64,000 bases of DNA from DASQYE01 sp036389315 (GTDB lineage Bacteria; Acidobacteriota; Blastocatellia; Pyrinomonadales; Pyrinomonadaceae). How positions within the stretch are numbered: the first letter of the stretch is position 1; each line of letters starts with the position of its first letter. This document shows positions 51,938 to 61,006 of this stretch, piece after piece. The DNA lies in the NCBI GenBank assembly GCA_036389315.1, contig DASVQF010000011.1, forward strand, positions 248,001 through 312,000, in the 5' to 3' direction. Under the pieces are notes generated by a model that ran no database searches, was not told the DNA's origin, and saw nothing but the letters and a program-made list of their open reading frames with translations. The position numbers and the translations under genes were made by a program.

Positions 51938-53956
51938 TCAATTCACGTTCAATGTAATGACGGAGACGGAATGCTTCGGCAGCTCGACCGTAAAGCTTGG
52001 CCCGGCCGTGATGCTCTTACTGCGGACGCCGACGGCGTCGGGCGTCGTAAAGCTATTGAAGGCTGAGAGCGATGCGGCCGTAAGCGTCTCGATCTCGGCC
52101 TGCGGCCGCAAGCCGGCGACGCCTTTGACAGTAATGCTGGTTCTCAAGGCCGCGCCCGGGTTGGTATTGACGGCTTTAATATAAATCCGCTTCCCGTCCG
52201 TCGAGCGGGTCGTGACAACGTCGAGCCACGGGACGCCCTTGCCTTCGAGCGTCGTATCGAAGGTCGGGCTCAAGACCTGCGTGCTCAAACGGCTCGTGCC
52301 GGTGTGGTTGCTATAGAGAGCGTTGGCCCAGTAGGTCGGCGTTACAAACAGGGCGTGGCGGCTCGCCTGTATGATGCCGCCGGGCCAGCCATTGATTAAG
52401 TCCGAGACGGCGCTCATGCCGACGATGTGGCCCGAACGCTCGAAGACGTTCATCAGGCGCGCGCCATAGAGGGCCGATTCCATAGAATACTGTCGCTCGA
52501 CCGGCAAATCCAACCCCCACTCGTTGATGGCAAGGCGCAAGTCTCTGCTCGGCACCAACTCTCTTATCAACTGCGCGACCTCCCGGTAGAAACGCTCGTA
52601 ATGGAGCGGGCGCGCCATCAGGTTGAGCGCGTCGCCCTTCATCTCGCGCCGACCGTAGTAATGATGTATGGCCAGGTAATCTATCCCTTCACCGGAGCGT
52701 GCAAGCACTGTGCGATTCCAACGCATGTCGTTGTCGCCGACGGCTATGAGCTTGATCGTGGGGTCTACGGCGCGCATGGCCTTCGCGTAGCGATTGAAGT
52801 TGCGCGCGTAGGTCTCTGCGTCGGAATGGCCGCGCACCCAACTGCCCCAAATCTCGTTGCCTACCTCCCAGTAGCGCACGTTGTACGGGGCTGGGTGGCC
52901 GCCCTCTGCGCGCAAAGCGCCGTACCTGGTCGTCGGCGCGCCGTTGCAATATTCGACCCATGCGGCGGCCTCTTCAGGCGTCGCGCCGCGCCCCTCGACG
53001 TTGACCGTGATCGAAGGCTCCGCGCCCGTGTTGCGGCAGAACTGTATGTATTCGTCCGTGCCGAAGTCGCTCGGCTCCGGCTCGTTCTTCCACGAAAGAT
53101 TGACCCACGTCACGCGCTCGTCGCGTGGGCCAACGCCCCAGAGCCAGTGATAATCCTGCGCGACATTGCCGCCGGGCCAGCGCACGAAGGCCGGCCTGAG
53201 CGCCCGCACTCGCTCAAGGACATCGCGGCGCACACCGTCAACGGCCGTAGCCGGCATGAGCGAGACCTGATCTACCCAGAGACGGCCCCGCCCGCCGAAG
53301 AGAATACAGAAGCGCGCGAGCGGGTCGCTCTTCGTCGGCCTGAGCGTAAATTCGTACCTGCGCCATTCTCCGGCGACTTGTGTGACTTGACCGAGGACGG
53401 TTTCGGCATAAACCTCGCCGCCCGTCACGTCACGTTCGAGCGAGACCGTGATGGGCCCACTATAGCCTTCGCTTCTCAGCCAGAGATAGCCGCGATATTC
53501 CTGCCCGCTCTCCACGGGGATGCGGCTCTGATAGAAGCCATGCCTGGGGATCACGCCGTCGCCCGCCTCGACCCAGGTCGAATGCTCAACAGGCTCGGCC
53601 CCTTCCCTTTTCTTCACGGGATAAGAGACCTTCTCGTCCAGGCGAAAATTGAGACCGTAATCGTCATTGCGGTCGTCCGGATAACGCTCCCAGTGGCGCG
53701 AGAGCCCCAGGTGGTTGGCCGCCTCCTCGAAGCTGCGATTGCGAATCAGCTCGGCGTGGAGTCCGCCCTTGATGTTCTCGAACATGAACTCGGCGAACTG
53801 GCCGTAGAGCAGAGGGCTGACGGGCCCTTCGACTTTGCCTGCGTCAATGGTGATGCCGGCCGTCGCCGTTTGAGCGCGTCCGGCCGCTACGGAGCAGAAC
53901 AGGCAGACTAGCAGTATGAGTGGCTTGACGCCGGGCCGCTTGGTCTCTAATTTCAT
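51938..53956 (-). CDS. Secreted GH51-type alpha-L-arabinofuranosidase
   Basis: It releases arabinose from plant arabinoxylan or arabinan. The start at ATG 53956 gives a signal peptide (KRPGVKPLILLVCLFCSVAAGRA); the frame is open much further upstream. The 672-residue protein opens with AGITIDAGKVEGPVSPLLYGQFAEF. A carbohydrate-binding beta-sandwich insert follows, then the GH51 barrel with WPGGNVAQDYHWLWGVGP. RYWEVGNEIWGSW holds the acid/base Glu and LAINEWGLD the nucleophile Glu. A C-terminal beta domain ends the protein. It is followed by galK and lacI on the same strand. Confidence 0.92.
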   Translation of the reverse strand: MKLETKRPGVKPLILLVCLFCSVAAGRAQTATAGITIDAGKVEGPVSPLLYGQFAEFMFENIKGGLHAELIRNRSFEEAANHLGLSRHWERYPDDRNDDYGLNFRLDEKVSYPVKKREGAEPVEHSTWVEAGDGVIPRHGFYQSRIPVESGQEYRGYLWLRSEGYSGPITVSLERDVTGGEVYAETVLGQVTQVAGEWRRYEFTLRPTKSDPLARFCILFGGRGRLWVDQVSLMPATAVDGVRRDVLERVRALRPAFVRWPGGNVAQDYHWLWGVGPRDERVTWVNLSWKNEPEPSDFGTDEYIQFCRNTGAEPSITVNVEGRGATPEEAAAWVEYCNGAPTTRYGALRAEGGHPAPYNVRYWEVGNEIWGSWVRGHSDAETYARNFNRYAKAMRAVDPTIKLIAVGDNDMRWNRTVLARSGEGIDYLAIHHYYGRREMKGDALNLMARPLHYERFYREVAQLIRELVPSRDLRLAINEWGLDLPVERQYSMESALYGARLMNVFERSGHIVGMSAVSDLINGWPGGIIQASRHALFVTPTYWANALYSNHTGTSRLSTQVLSPTFDTTLEGKGVPWLDVVTTRSTDGKRIYIKAVNTNPGAALRTSITVKGVAGLRPQAEIETLTAASLSAFNSFTTPDAVGVRSKSITAGPSFTVELPKHSVSVITLNVN

Positions 53957-54339
53957 GCCGGTAGAATTTTCCCCTGTCGCCGAAAGAGCCATCCGGAGCG
54001 AAAAAGCAGTTTGTCGCCGGGACGGGATGCCGCACCGGCCAAAACTCGCATAACTATGCGATAAAATCAAGAAAAATTGAGGGAACTGTAGCCGATTGCG
54101 GGGCTGGGGCCGTGGCCCAAGCGAGCAGGTAAAATATCTTGTCTATGGCTGCGACCTGTGCTAATGTGCGCGCCATATTTTGCGCGGGCGACGAGCCTCG
54201 CCCCGCCAATAGCCTTACCTGAAAGATCAACCATCAAGGGCGATTGAAGGCGGCGGCCCCTGTTGTTACGCCTGCCGCTCCCAGAGAATCTATTTGAAGC
54301 CGGCTCCGACCGAGGAGCAGCTTTTGACCCGGACTTTGA

Positions 54340-54741
54340 ATGCAGACAATTAAACGCCGCGTCTTCTGCGCCGAAGACCACGACGATACCAGATACCTGC
54401 TCAGCCACCTGCTCGGGCAGTCCGACTATGAGGTCGAGGCGGCCAAGACCGTCACCGACAGCTTGCGCCTCATCGGTCGTAAGCCGTTCGACCTTTACCT
54501 CTTGAGCAGCCTCTTCCCGGACGGGACGGGCGTCGAGGTGTGCCGCCATATTCGCCGTCTAGACCCCTTCACGCCGATTCTCTTCTACTCGGCGGCGGCC
54601 CATGAATCCGACCGCGAGAGAGGCTTGCGCGCCGGAGCGCAAGGCTACATGACCAAGCCCGGCGATATTTTTGAGCTTGTTAATACCATCACGCAATTGA
54701 TCGAACAGTCGAAGAGCGCGACCCCTCCCGGAGGGCAATAA
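54340..54741 (+). CDS. Single-domain receiver protein lacking the phosphoacceptor Asp
   Basis: The 133-residue protein is a CheY-like fold. VFCAEDHDDTRYLLSHLLG holds the acidic pair, PILFYSAAAHESDRERGLRAGAQGYMTKP carries the Ser/Thr switch and conserved Lys. However, the site that normally reads LLDxxLPxG is LLSSLFPDGTG, so the phosphorylated Asp is Ser. It is therefore a pseudo-receiver that cannot be phosphorylated in the standard way. No DNA-binding domain is attached. It stands alone. Confidence 0.85.
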   Translation: MQTIKRRVFCAEDHDDTRYLLSHLLGQSDYEVEAAKTVTDSLRLIGRKPFDLYLLSSLFPDGTGVEVCRHIRRLDPFTPILFYSAAAHESDRERGLRAGAQGYMTKPGDIFELVNTITQLIEQSKSATPPGGQ

Positions 54742-54913
54742 ATCATCGGCCATCGTCCACTGCGCTCCGAATCGGTCTTTTGTACGCCGCCCCGGACGCG
54801 CGCAACCTGCTGGGACGGTCGCTTTCACACATGCAGCTACCCTTTTGGTCAGCACAGCACGGGGCGGCTCATGGTACGGACTTTCAACCATTAACCACAC
54901 GGAGGCTTAGAAT

Positions 54914-55198
54914 ATGAACGTCTTAGGATTGCTGGCTATGCTCTGTAGCCTGGGCAGCTTGATCTGCTTTATCATCGTGCTCATCAAGCTTTTCCAGAAT
55001 GGGGGCGTCGTCCAGGGCATCATCGGCCTGATCTGCGGAATCTGGACATTCATCTGGGGATGGATGAACGCAGGCAAGCTGAATATCCGGAACATCATGT
55101 TGATCTGGACTGCTCTGATCCTTCTCTCAATCATTCTGAACGTTGCTTCGGGCGGCTTCAGCTACTCGTTCGGCACACCGCCGACGACCACGCCCTAA
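54914..55198 (+). CDS. Small multi-helix membrane protein
   Basis: The 94-residue protein has three hydrophobic segments (LGLLAMLCSLGSLICFIIVLIKLF, GVVQGIIGLICGIWTFIWGW, IMLIWTALILLSIILNVASG) and a short Pro/Thr tail. GGAGG lies before the ATG. It resembles small uncharacterised membrane proteins. Codon use and the ribosome site support it; function is unknown. Confidence 0.8.
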   Translation: MNVLGLLAMLCSLGSLICFIIVLIKLFQNGGVVQGIIGLICGIWTFIWGWMNAGKLNIRNIMLIWTALILLSIILNVASGGFSYSFGTPPTTTP

Positions 55199-55384
55199 GC
55201 GCGCGCTGATTCCGGCAAGTGCCGGTAAGAAGCGGCACGGACGCGGAAAGCCGAAGGATCCGATCGGGACGGCCAGGCGCGAGCTTGCATCTTTCGTTTT
55301 ATGAAGGCGTGGGCTCGGCGCTCTGGCCGTTCGACCTTTGGGCCCATGAGCCGAAGCCTTCGCCTCTGGAAAGGAGAAACCGTC

Positions 55385-55816
55385 ATGCTCAAGGAGTTCA
55401 GGGAGTTCATCGCGCGCGGGAACGTCATAGACCTGGCCGTGGCGGTCGTCATCGGCGCGGCCTTCGCCAAGATCGTCACGACCCTTGTGGACGGCGTGTT
55501 GATGCCTCCCATCGGGCTCTTGACGGGCCGCGTGAATTTCACGGACAAGTTCATCAACCTCTCGGACGCGGAATACAAGTCGCTGGCCGAGGCGAAGGCG
55601 GCCGGGGCTCCCGTCATAGCCTATGGCGCGCTCCTCAACGACATCGTCGTCTTCTTCATCATAGGCTTCGTCGTCTTCCTGCTCGTCCGCGCCGTCAACC
55701 GCCTCAAGAGCAAACTGGCCACAGACGAAGGCCCCACCACCAAGGACTGCCCTCACTGTCTCTCCACCATCCCCCTCAAGGCCACACGCTGCGCAGAGTG
55801 CTGCATAGACCTCTAA
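55385..55816 (+). CDS. mscL: Large-conductance mechanosensitive channel with C-terminal zinc ribbon
   Basis: A pressure-release channel. The start ATG 55385 follows AAGGAG. MLKEFREFIARGNVIDLAVAVVIGAAFAKIV-type sequence gives TM1, and YGALLNDIVVFFIIGFVVFLLVRAVNRL gives TM2. The C-terminal extension carries two C-x2-C pairs (CPHC and CAEC), a zinc-ribbon tail. Length is 143 residues. A family B hairpin begins immediately after the stop. Confidence 0.95.
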   Translation: MLKEFREFIARGNVIDLAVAVVIGAAFAKIVTTLVDGVLMPPIGLLTGRVNFTDKFINLSDAEYKSLAEAKAAGAPVIAYGALLNDIVVFFIIGFVVFLLVRAVNRLKSKLATDEGPTTKDCPHCLSTIPLKATRCAECCIDL

Positions 55817-55900
55817 GAAAGGGATGAGGGCCGCAGGGTGAGGGATGAATGAAAAGCTTCTGTCTTTTTTCATCCCTCATCCCTCCGCCCTCATCCCTTC
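55817..55900. repeat. GGGATGA heptad hairpin, copy 4 (family B)
   Basis: The element starts one base after the mscL stop codon. The left arm (from 55817) holds GGGATGAGGG and a second AGGGATGAAT unit. The right arm (55867-55900) reads ATCCCTCATCCCTCCGCCCT, a mirror with the same heptad step. Confidence 0.85.
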
Positions 55901-56010
55901 CTCCGTTGGCACCCGAATTGCCGAATGGTTCAGGAGAGGCAGCGCACGTACTGTTAGCGTGCATTATTGTCATTGAAGGGTGAACGGATTCTAGGGAGGG
56001 TGGACGCAAT

Positions 56011-56463
56011 ATGAACGCTTTTGAACTGCTGAAGCAAGATCACGAGAAGGTCTCAGGCATCTTTGAACAGATCGAAGAGACTACGGAGCGCGCCGTCAAG
56101 ACGCGCGAAGAGTTGTACGGACGGCTCAGAACAGAGCTGGACATTCACTCGCAGATCGAAGAGGAGGTCTTCTATCCGGCCATAGAGGAGCTTGACGAGA
56201 CGCGCGCACTCACGCTTGAGGCTTACGAGGAGCACAATGTCGTCAAGCAACTGCTCGACGAGCTGGATGCTCTGCCCGTAGACGACGAGACCTGGACGGC
56301 CAAGCTCAAGGTGCTGCACGAGAACGTAGATCATCACGTCGAGGAAGAAGAGACGGAGTTGTTTCCCCTCGTGCGCCAGGTGTTGACGAGCGAAGCGATA
56401 GAAGAGCTGGGCGTGCGCCTGCAAGCGGCCAAGCAAACGCACAAGCGGGCGGCGGCCGGCTAA
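56011..56463 (+). CDS. Hemerythrin HHE-domain protein
   Basis: The 150-residue four-helix protein has metal-binding His/Glu residues. These lie in LLKQDHEKV, LDIHSQIEEEVFYPAIEEL, YEEHNVVKQLLDEL and HENVDHHVEEEETELFPLV. These match a di-iron HHE site. Such proteins bind oxygen or nitric oxide or store iron; the ligand is unknown. A strong terminator hairpin follows at 56499-56546. Confidence 0.92.
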   Translation: MNAFELLKQDHEKVSGIFEQIEETTERAVKTREELYGRLRTELDIHSQIEEEVFYPAIEELDETRALTLEAYEEHNVVKQLLDELDALPVDDETWTAKLKVLHENVDHHVEEEETELFPLVRQVLTSEAIEELGVRLQAAKQTHKRAAAG

Positions 56464-56498
56464 GCGGCCCGCTCTTTGGCAAGAGACGACCTTTCGAG

Positions 56499-56556
56499 GG
56501 CGTCGCACACTCACGCGCCTAATTTGACGCCCGAGTGTGCGACGCCTTATTCTTTT
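56499..56556 (+). terminator. Strong rho-independent terminator after the hemerythrin gene
   Basis: A perfect 14-bp stem (56499-56512 with 56533-56546) and a 20-nt loop are followed by TTATTCTTTT. Confidence 0.9.
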
Positions 56557-56615
56557 CCAGTTAATAGTGGACGGCCGCCTAACTCTTTTCCGAAGTACGA
56601 AGGCCCCCGATCATC

Positions 56616-58304
56616 ATGCGCGAATGCCCACGGTGCGAACGTTGTTACAGTGACGAGGTCACGGTCTGTCCCGAAGAGGGCACGAACACGCGCCACACGC
56701 TGCCGGGCGGCCCGCTGCTTTCGGCCCGTTACCTGCTGGAAAAACGGCTCGGGCGCGGCGCTATGGGCCAGGTCTATCTGGCGCGCGACGAAAACCTTGT
56801 GACCAGGCGGGTCGCCGTCAAGACAGTGCGCCCGGACATTCTCTCGGCCGAAGAGATGCAGGAGGGCGAAGCCATCGCCCGCTTCGAGCGCGAGGCGCGC
56901 ACGGCCGCTTCCATTCGCCACCCGAACGTCGTGGACGTGACCGACTTCGGCAAGACCGACGAGGGCGTCTTCTATCTCGTCATGGAGTACGTGCAGGGCG
57001 AGACCATGCACCACCTGCTTCGCCGTGAAGGGACGCTGAGCGTTCAGCGCACGCTCGCCCTGCTCAGACAGGTGGCGGCCGGAGTCGAAGCGGCTCACGA
57101 CGAAGGCATACTTCATCGCGACCTGAAGCCCGCCAACATCTTCATCATGCAGAAGCGCAAGAAGAGCGGGAGCATGCCCTCGGGCAGCGACGGCTTCGTC
57201 AAGGTCGGAGACTTCGGGTTGGCGAAGATCGTCTCGGAGGCTGCGGCCGAAGCCATCTCGGCGAGCGGCCCGGCCTCGCGCGGTATCATCGGCACGCCCG
57301 AATACATGGCCCCTGAGCAGATGCAGCCAGGCATCAAGCTGGACGCGCGCGCAGATGTCTACGCCTTAGGAACCATCGCCTACCACATGCTGGGGGGTCG
57401 TCCTCCCTTCACAGGCGACCTCACGCAGTTGATAACGCAGAAGCTAATGGACGCGCCGCAGCCGCTCTCTAACCTGCGCTCTGACATCTCTTCGGAGGTG
57501 CAGCGCGCCGTGATGCACGCGCTTGAGAGAGACCCGGCACAGAGGCCCGCCACGGTCGCCGACTGGATAGAAGAGTTCGAGGCGGCTGCAAGCAGCGAGT
57601 CGGAAGAGGATGAAGGCGGCGATTCGCGTGTGGTGGTGCTCGCGCCGACGGGCGCTGAGGTCTATGTTGACGACGAGCGGCATGGGAGCGTCGGGCGCTC
57701 GGGCCGTCTCATTCTTTCCTCCATCGCTCCGGGCCGTCACGTCCTGCGCGTCTCGCAGACGGGCAACGCCGACGACGAGCGCGTGATAGAGATTCGCCCC
57801 GATTCGAGCGAGCAGATCATACAGGCTAACCTGCGCGCCGTAGGGAGCCCGAGCAACCCGCTCTCGCCTTCGCGCGGCGGCAGCCTCGGCGAAGGCAGCC
57901 TCATTAGCCCGAGCAGCGTGCCCGGCGTCGTCGTCTGCGCTCAATGCTCAGCCCGCTTTGCCGCAGGCGTTAGATTCTGCGGGCGCTGCGGCGGCACAGT
58001 CTTTCATTCCGTTGACGCCGCAGGCTCAGGCGTTCATCCCACCCCGGGCGGGATACGCTGCCCGCGCTGCGGAGTCATCTATCCGCCGAGCACACGCTTC
58101 TGCGGACGCTGCGGCGCGACCATTCAAGCCCCGCCTGGAACTATGGCGGGCGCGGCCGTCGCTCCGCCTTCGATCAAGTCGCCGACTATTAAGCCGCCGA
58201 CAGGGATGCCGCAGCCGTTCGGCGTCATCTGCTCGTCGTGCAGCACGAGCTATCCGGCGGGCACACGCTTCTGCGGGCGCTGCGGCAGCGTCATCAAGGC
58301 TTGA
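56616..58304 (+). CDS. Ser/Thr protein kinase with zinc ribbons and PEGA-like region
   Basis: Residues 1-25 carry a Cys-rich ribbon-like start (CPRCERCYSDEVTVCPEEG). The kinase domain (about 38-325) has LGRGAMGQVYLA (P loop), VAVKTV (Lys), ILHRDLKPANIF (catalytic Asp), VKVGDFGLAKI (DFG) and GTPEYMAPEQM. A linker is followed by a PEGA-like segment (VVVLAPTGAEVYVDDERHGSV). Three C-terminal zinc ribbons follow, each with two Cys pairs (AQCSARFAAGVRFCGRCGG type), and the last ends the protein. No membrane helix is seen. The ribbons may detect metal or redox state or bind partners. A second kinase gene lies 1.2 kb downstream. Confidence 0.92.
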   Translation: MRECPRCERCYSDEVTVCPEEGTNTRHTLPGGPLLSARYLLEKRLGRGAMGQVYLARDENLVTRRVAVKTVRPDILSAEEMQEGEAIARFEREARTAASIRHPNVVDVTDFGKTDEGVFYLVMEYVQGETMHHLLRREGTLSVQRTLALLRQVAAGVEAAHDEGILHRDLKPANIFIMQKRKKSGSMPSGSDGFVKVGDFGLAKIVSEAAAEAISASGPASRGIIGTPEYMAPEQMQPGIKLDARADVYALGTIAYHMLGGRPPFTGDLTQLITQKLMDAPQPLSNLRSDISSEVQRAVMHALERDPAQRPATVADWIEEFEAAASSESEEDEGGDSRVVVLAPTGAEVYVDDERHGSVGRSGRLILSSIAPGRHVLRVSQTGNADDERVIEIRPDSSEQIIQANLRAVGSPSNPLSPSRGGSLGEGSLISPSSVPGVVVCAQCSARFAAGVRFCGRCGGTVFHSVDAAGSGVHPTPGGIRCPRCGVIYPPSTRFCGRCGATIQAPPGTMAGAAVAPPSIKSPTIKPPTGMPQPFGVICSSCSTSYPAGTRFCGRCGSVIKA

Positions 58305-58328
58305 GTCCAAAGACGCATCCCGTATAAT
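58301..58328 (+). promoter_or_regulatory. Sigma-70-type promoter before the zinc-ribbon membrane protein
   Basis: TTGAGT (58301-58306) and TATAAT (58323-58328) are 16 nt apart. The -35 overlaps the stop of the kinase gene. A transcript from here would carry a GC-rich leader of about 130 nt before 58465. Confidence 0.6.
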
Positions 58329-58464
58329 GCTTCGAGTAAGCTTCAGCTTTGGGCCCTTCGGCTCGGGGCCGCTAAGGCTCTTCGGCTTGGCCGCTCGGCT
58401 TCGGCAAGACATTTCGGCAAAACATTAAGGCTTCCCTGTCAAAGAGATTAAGAGAACAAACGCG

Positions 58465-59505
58465 ATGAAACGATGCCCTACTTGCAGTCGCACCTACACG
58501 GACGACGCCCTGAGCTTCTGCCTGGACGACGGCTCTCCGCTGCTGAGCGTCGGCGGCGGCACTGGCCCCTCCTCCTTCGACCCGAACGCCACACTAGCCT
58601 ATCCGACGCCGCGCGACACGGCACAACCGGCCACGGAGGTCTATCCGCCGCGCGTACCGCCGCAAGGCCAACAGCCGCCACCGCAAATACCGCCGCAGAC
58701 GCCGCAGTGGTCGCCGGGCCCGCAAGCCCAGGGCCGATACCCACAGCCGCCGCGCAAAAAGTCTGTGCTCCCCTGGATACTGGGCGGCGCGGCCCTGCTC
58801 GTCGTGCTCGGCATCGGCCTGGTCGTCCTTATAGCCATCCTCGCAAGCTTGGCTGACAAGAACGCTAATACGAGCAGGAACAGCAGCCGCTCCTCCTCGA
58901 ACACCAATTCCAGGTCGAGCACATCGAGCAATACCAGTTCCGGCTCAACGGGCTCGACGCTCGTCATCCGCGACGATTTCTCCGTCGAGAAATGGCCCAC
59001 AGGCGCGGCGGCTTACGATAGCAAGTACGAGGACGGCGAGTACCACATACACGCCACCACAGGCAATTACGTCGTGCTGCTCTCGCCCAACGATGGTGAT
59101 TATTCGACCAAGGACAGAACCATTCGCGTGACGACGCGCAGCGTTGACGGCACGGCATCGAATTACGGCTACGGCCTCGTAGTCCACGGCAAGCTCAAAT
59201 CGGGCGAGCCCGTCGGCTACGGCTTTCTGGTCTACACCGGCAACGACCCTTCCTACTCGATCATGCATCTAACCGGAGACCAGGACAGGACGCTCATCAA
59301 GTGGACAAGCTCTTCCATCGTGCGCTCGGGGACGAACTCGAACCAGATTGAAGTGAGGATCAAGGGCGACCAGCTCTCCTACTACATCAACGGCCAGTAC
59401 GTGACGAGCATCACAGACCTGGCCGGTTACGGAGACGGGCGCGTCGGCTTCTTTTCCAGTAACGAGAACCTCGTGGCCTTCGACGACCTGGAGATTTACA
59501 AGTAG
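58465..59505 (+). CDS. Membrane-anchored zinc-ribbon protein with beta-sandwich domain
   Basis: The 346-residue protein opens with a zinc ribbon (CPTCSRTYTDDALSFC). A Pro/Gln-rich linker follows, then one membrane helix (LPWILGGAALLVVLGIGLVVLIAILASL), and a Ser/Thr/Asn linker. The C-terminal 180 residues form a concanavalin-like or LamG/DUF1080-type sandwich (RDDFSVEKWPTGAAAYDSKYEDGEYHI, YGYGLVVHGKL, IEVRIKGDQLSYYINGQYV, GRVGFFSSNENLVAFDDLEIY). It is a likely sensor or target of the flanking kinases. An inner-membrane location with the sandwich outside is inferred. Confidence 0.85.
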   Translation: MKRCPTCSRTYTDDALSFCLDDGSPLLSVGGGTGPSSFDPNATLAYPTPRDTAQPATEVYPPRVPPQGQQPPPQIPPQTPQWSPGPQAQGRYPQPPRKKSVLPWILGGAALLVVLGIGLVVLIAILASLADKNANTSRNSSRSSSNTNSRSSTSSNTSSGSTGSTLVIRDDFSVEKWPTGAAAYDSKYEDGEYHIHATTGNYVVLLSPNDGDYSTKDRTIRVTTRSVDGTASNYGYGLVVHGKLKSGEPVGYGFLVYTGNDPSYSIMHLTGDQDRTLIKWTSSSIVRSGTNSNQIEVRIKGDQLSYYINGQYVTSITDLAGYGDGRVGFFSSNENLVAFDDLEIYK

Positions 59506-59543
59506 GAGCGCCGCAGCCCCGCTGCTTCTACCGGGAATGAAAG

Positions 59544-60866
59544 ATGCGAGTTAGCTTACGAGTGCTGTCGGGCCCACACGCCGGGCGCACTTTCACTTTC
59601 GATCAACACAATACTTTCCTGATCGGCCGCAGCGAATCGGCCCACCTCTGTCTGCCCGAAGACCGCTTCTTCTCGCGCAACCACTGCATTCTTGAGATCA
59701 ATCCGCCGCGCTGTTACCTGCGCGACCTGGGCTCGACCAACGGCACTTACGTCAACGGCCAGAAGGTGCAGGAGGCTTTCCTCAACAGCGGCGACCAGAT
59801 ACAAGGCGGGCAGACAGTCCTCTCCGTCGAAGTCAGCGCGGATCAGACTGTCCAGGGCTATAGCGGCGCTCATTACACCTCCGGGCCCACCGTCCTGCCG
59901 CAGACACAGCCGTCGCTCGTGATGGTCGAATGTCTCAACTGCGGGAGGCGCGATCAGGCCGAAGCTTCAAGGCCCGACGAGCGCCTGACCTACCTGTGCG
60001 AAGACTGTCGCATTGAGTTGAAGCGGCAGCCGCAGCAAGTCCCCGGCTACGATACGATCAAGATTCTCGGGCGCGGCGGGATGGGCTGCGTGATGCTGGC
60101 CCGCAACCAGCAGAGCGGACAGCTCGTCGCCATCAAGACCATGCTGCCCGAAGTCGCCGTCAGCGACCAGGCCCTTCGTCGCTTCATGCGCGAGATAGAT
60201 GTCGCCGCCACTCTCCACCACCCGAACATCGTGCGCTTCATAGACCGTGGCACCAATAACGGCGTCGTCTATCTGGTCACGGAATTTGTCGAGGGCGCGG
60301 ATGCTGCCAAGCTGGCGGATGCGCGCGGAGGCCGCCTTCCCTATCGCGAGGCAGCAGTGATCGTCTCGCAGGCGCTCGACGCCCTCAACTACGCACACAC
60401 ACAGGGCTACATCCATCGCGACGTCAAAGACCAGAACATACTGGTCAACGGCAGTTGGCCCAACTACACGTCCAAGCTGACCGACTTCGGGCTCGCCAAG
60501 AGCTTCACGCAATCGGGCATGAGCGGCATTACGATGGCCGGCGACATGGCCGGAACTTTCGCCTACATGCCGCCCGAGCAGATCAGGGATTTTCGCGACG
60601 TGCGCCCGGCGGCGGACATCTACGCGATGGGCATGACGGCTTACAGCCTCATCACTGGCGCGCTCGCCCTGGACATCTCGCCCAAGGCCAACGTCGCCGA
60701 GACCGTCAAAGCCATCTTCGACAAACCCATCATCCCCCTCAGTCGCCACACCACAGAGGTTCCGCCCGCCTTCGCCGCAGCCATCGAGCGCGCCCTGGCC
60801 AAAGACCCCCTGCAACGCTGGCCCACGGCCGAAGCGATGCGCAAGGCCCTCATGTCATCGCTCTAA
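59544..60866 (+). CDS. FHA-domain Ser/Thr protein kinase
   Basis: The first 100 or so residues are an FHA domain: HAGRTFTFDQHNTFLIGRSESAHLCL, RFFSRNHCILEI and RDLGSTNGTYVNGQKV, which reads phosphothreonine. A CxxC-x-CxxC-like ribbon (VECLNCGRRDQ and LCEDC) follows. The kinase domain (about 165-430) contains LGRGGMGCVMLA, VAIKTMLPEV, YIHRDVKDQNILV, LTDFGLAKSF and GTFAYMPPEQI. All catalytic residues seem present. It is the third gene of a kinase cluster. FHA plus kinase suggests self-regulation by phosphopeptide binding. Confidence 0.92.
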   Translation: MRVSLRVLSGPHAGRTFTFDQHNTFLIGRSESAHLCLPEDRFFSRNHCILEINPPRCYLRDLGSTNGTYVNGQKVQEAFLNSGDQIQGGQTVLSVEVSADQTVQGYSGAHYTSGPTVLPQTQPSLVMVECLNCGRRDQAEASRPDERLTYLCEDCRIELKRQPQQVPGYDTIKILGRGGMGCVMLARNQQSGQLVAIKTMLPEVAVSDQALRRFMREIDVAATLHHPNIVRFIDRGTNNGVVYLVTEFVEGADAAKLADARGGRLPYREAAVIVSQALDALNYAHTQGYIHRDVKDQNILVNGSWPNYTSKLTDFGLAKSFTQSGMSGITMAGDMAGTFAYMPPEQIRDFRDVRPAADIYAMGMTAYSLITGALALDISPKANVAETVKAIFDKPIIPLSRHTTEVPPAFAAAIERALAKDPLQRWPTAEAMRKALMSSL

Positions 60867-60902
60867 AATTCCATACTGGCCCACTTCTCCCTCTCTGCGC
60901 AG

Positions 60903-60931
60903 TTGAAGGAATCCAACACTCTGGTTATAAT
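60903..60931 (+). promoter_or_regulatory. Promoter of the tRNA-Lys gene
   Basis: TTGAAG (60903-60908) and TATAAT (60926-60931) are 17 nt apart and point to the tRNA about 75 nt downstream. Confidence 0.65.
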
Positions 60932-61006
60932 CAGCCTACTTCAAGCAACTCACTAATCAGCCATTAATCGACGCGCTGTTTTCTGAAATCTTGGAGTTGA
61001 CAGTTT

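Noticed and set aside
58345..58440. Repeated CTTCGGCT strings before the zinc-ribbon membrane gene
   Set aside because: Looks like a structured GC-rich leader; no known riboswitch layout could be drawn.
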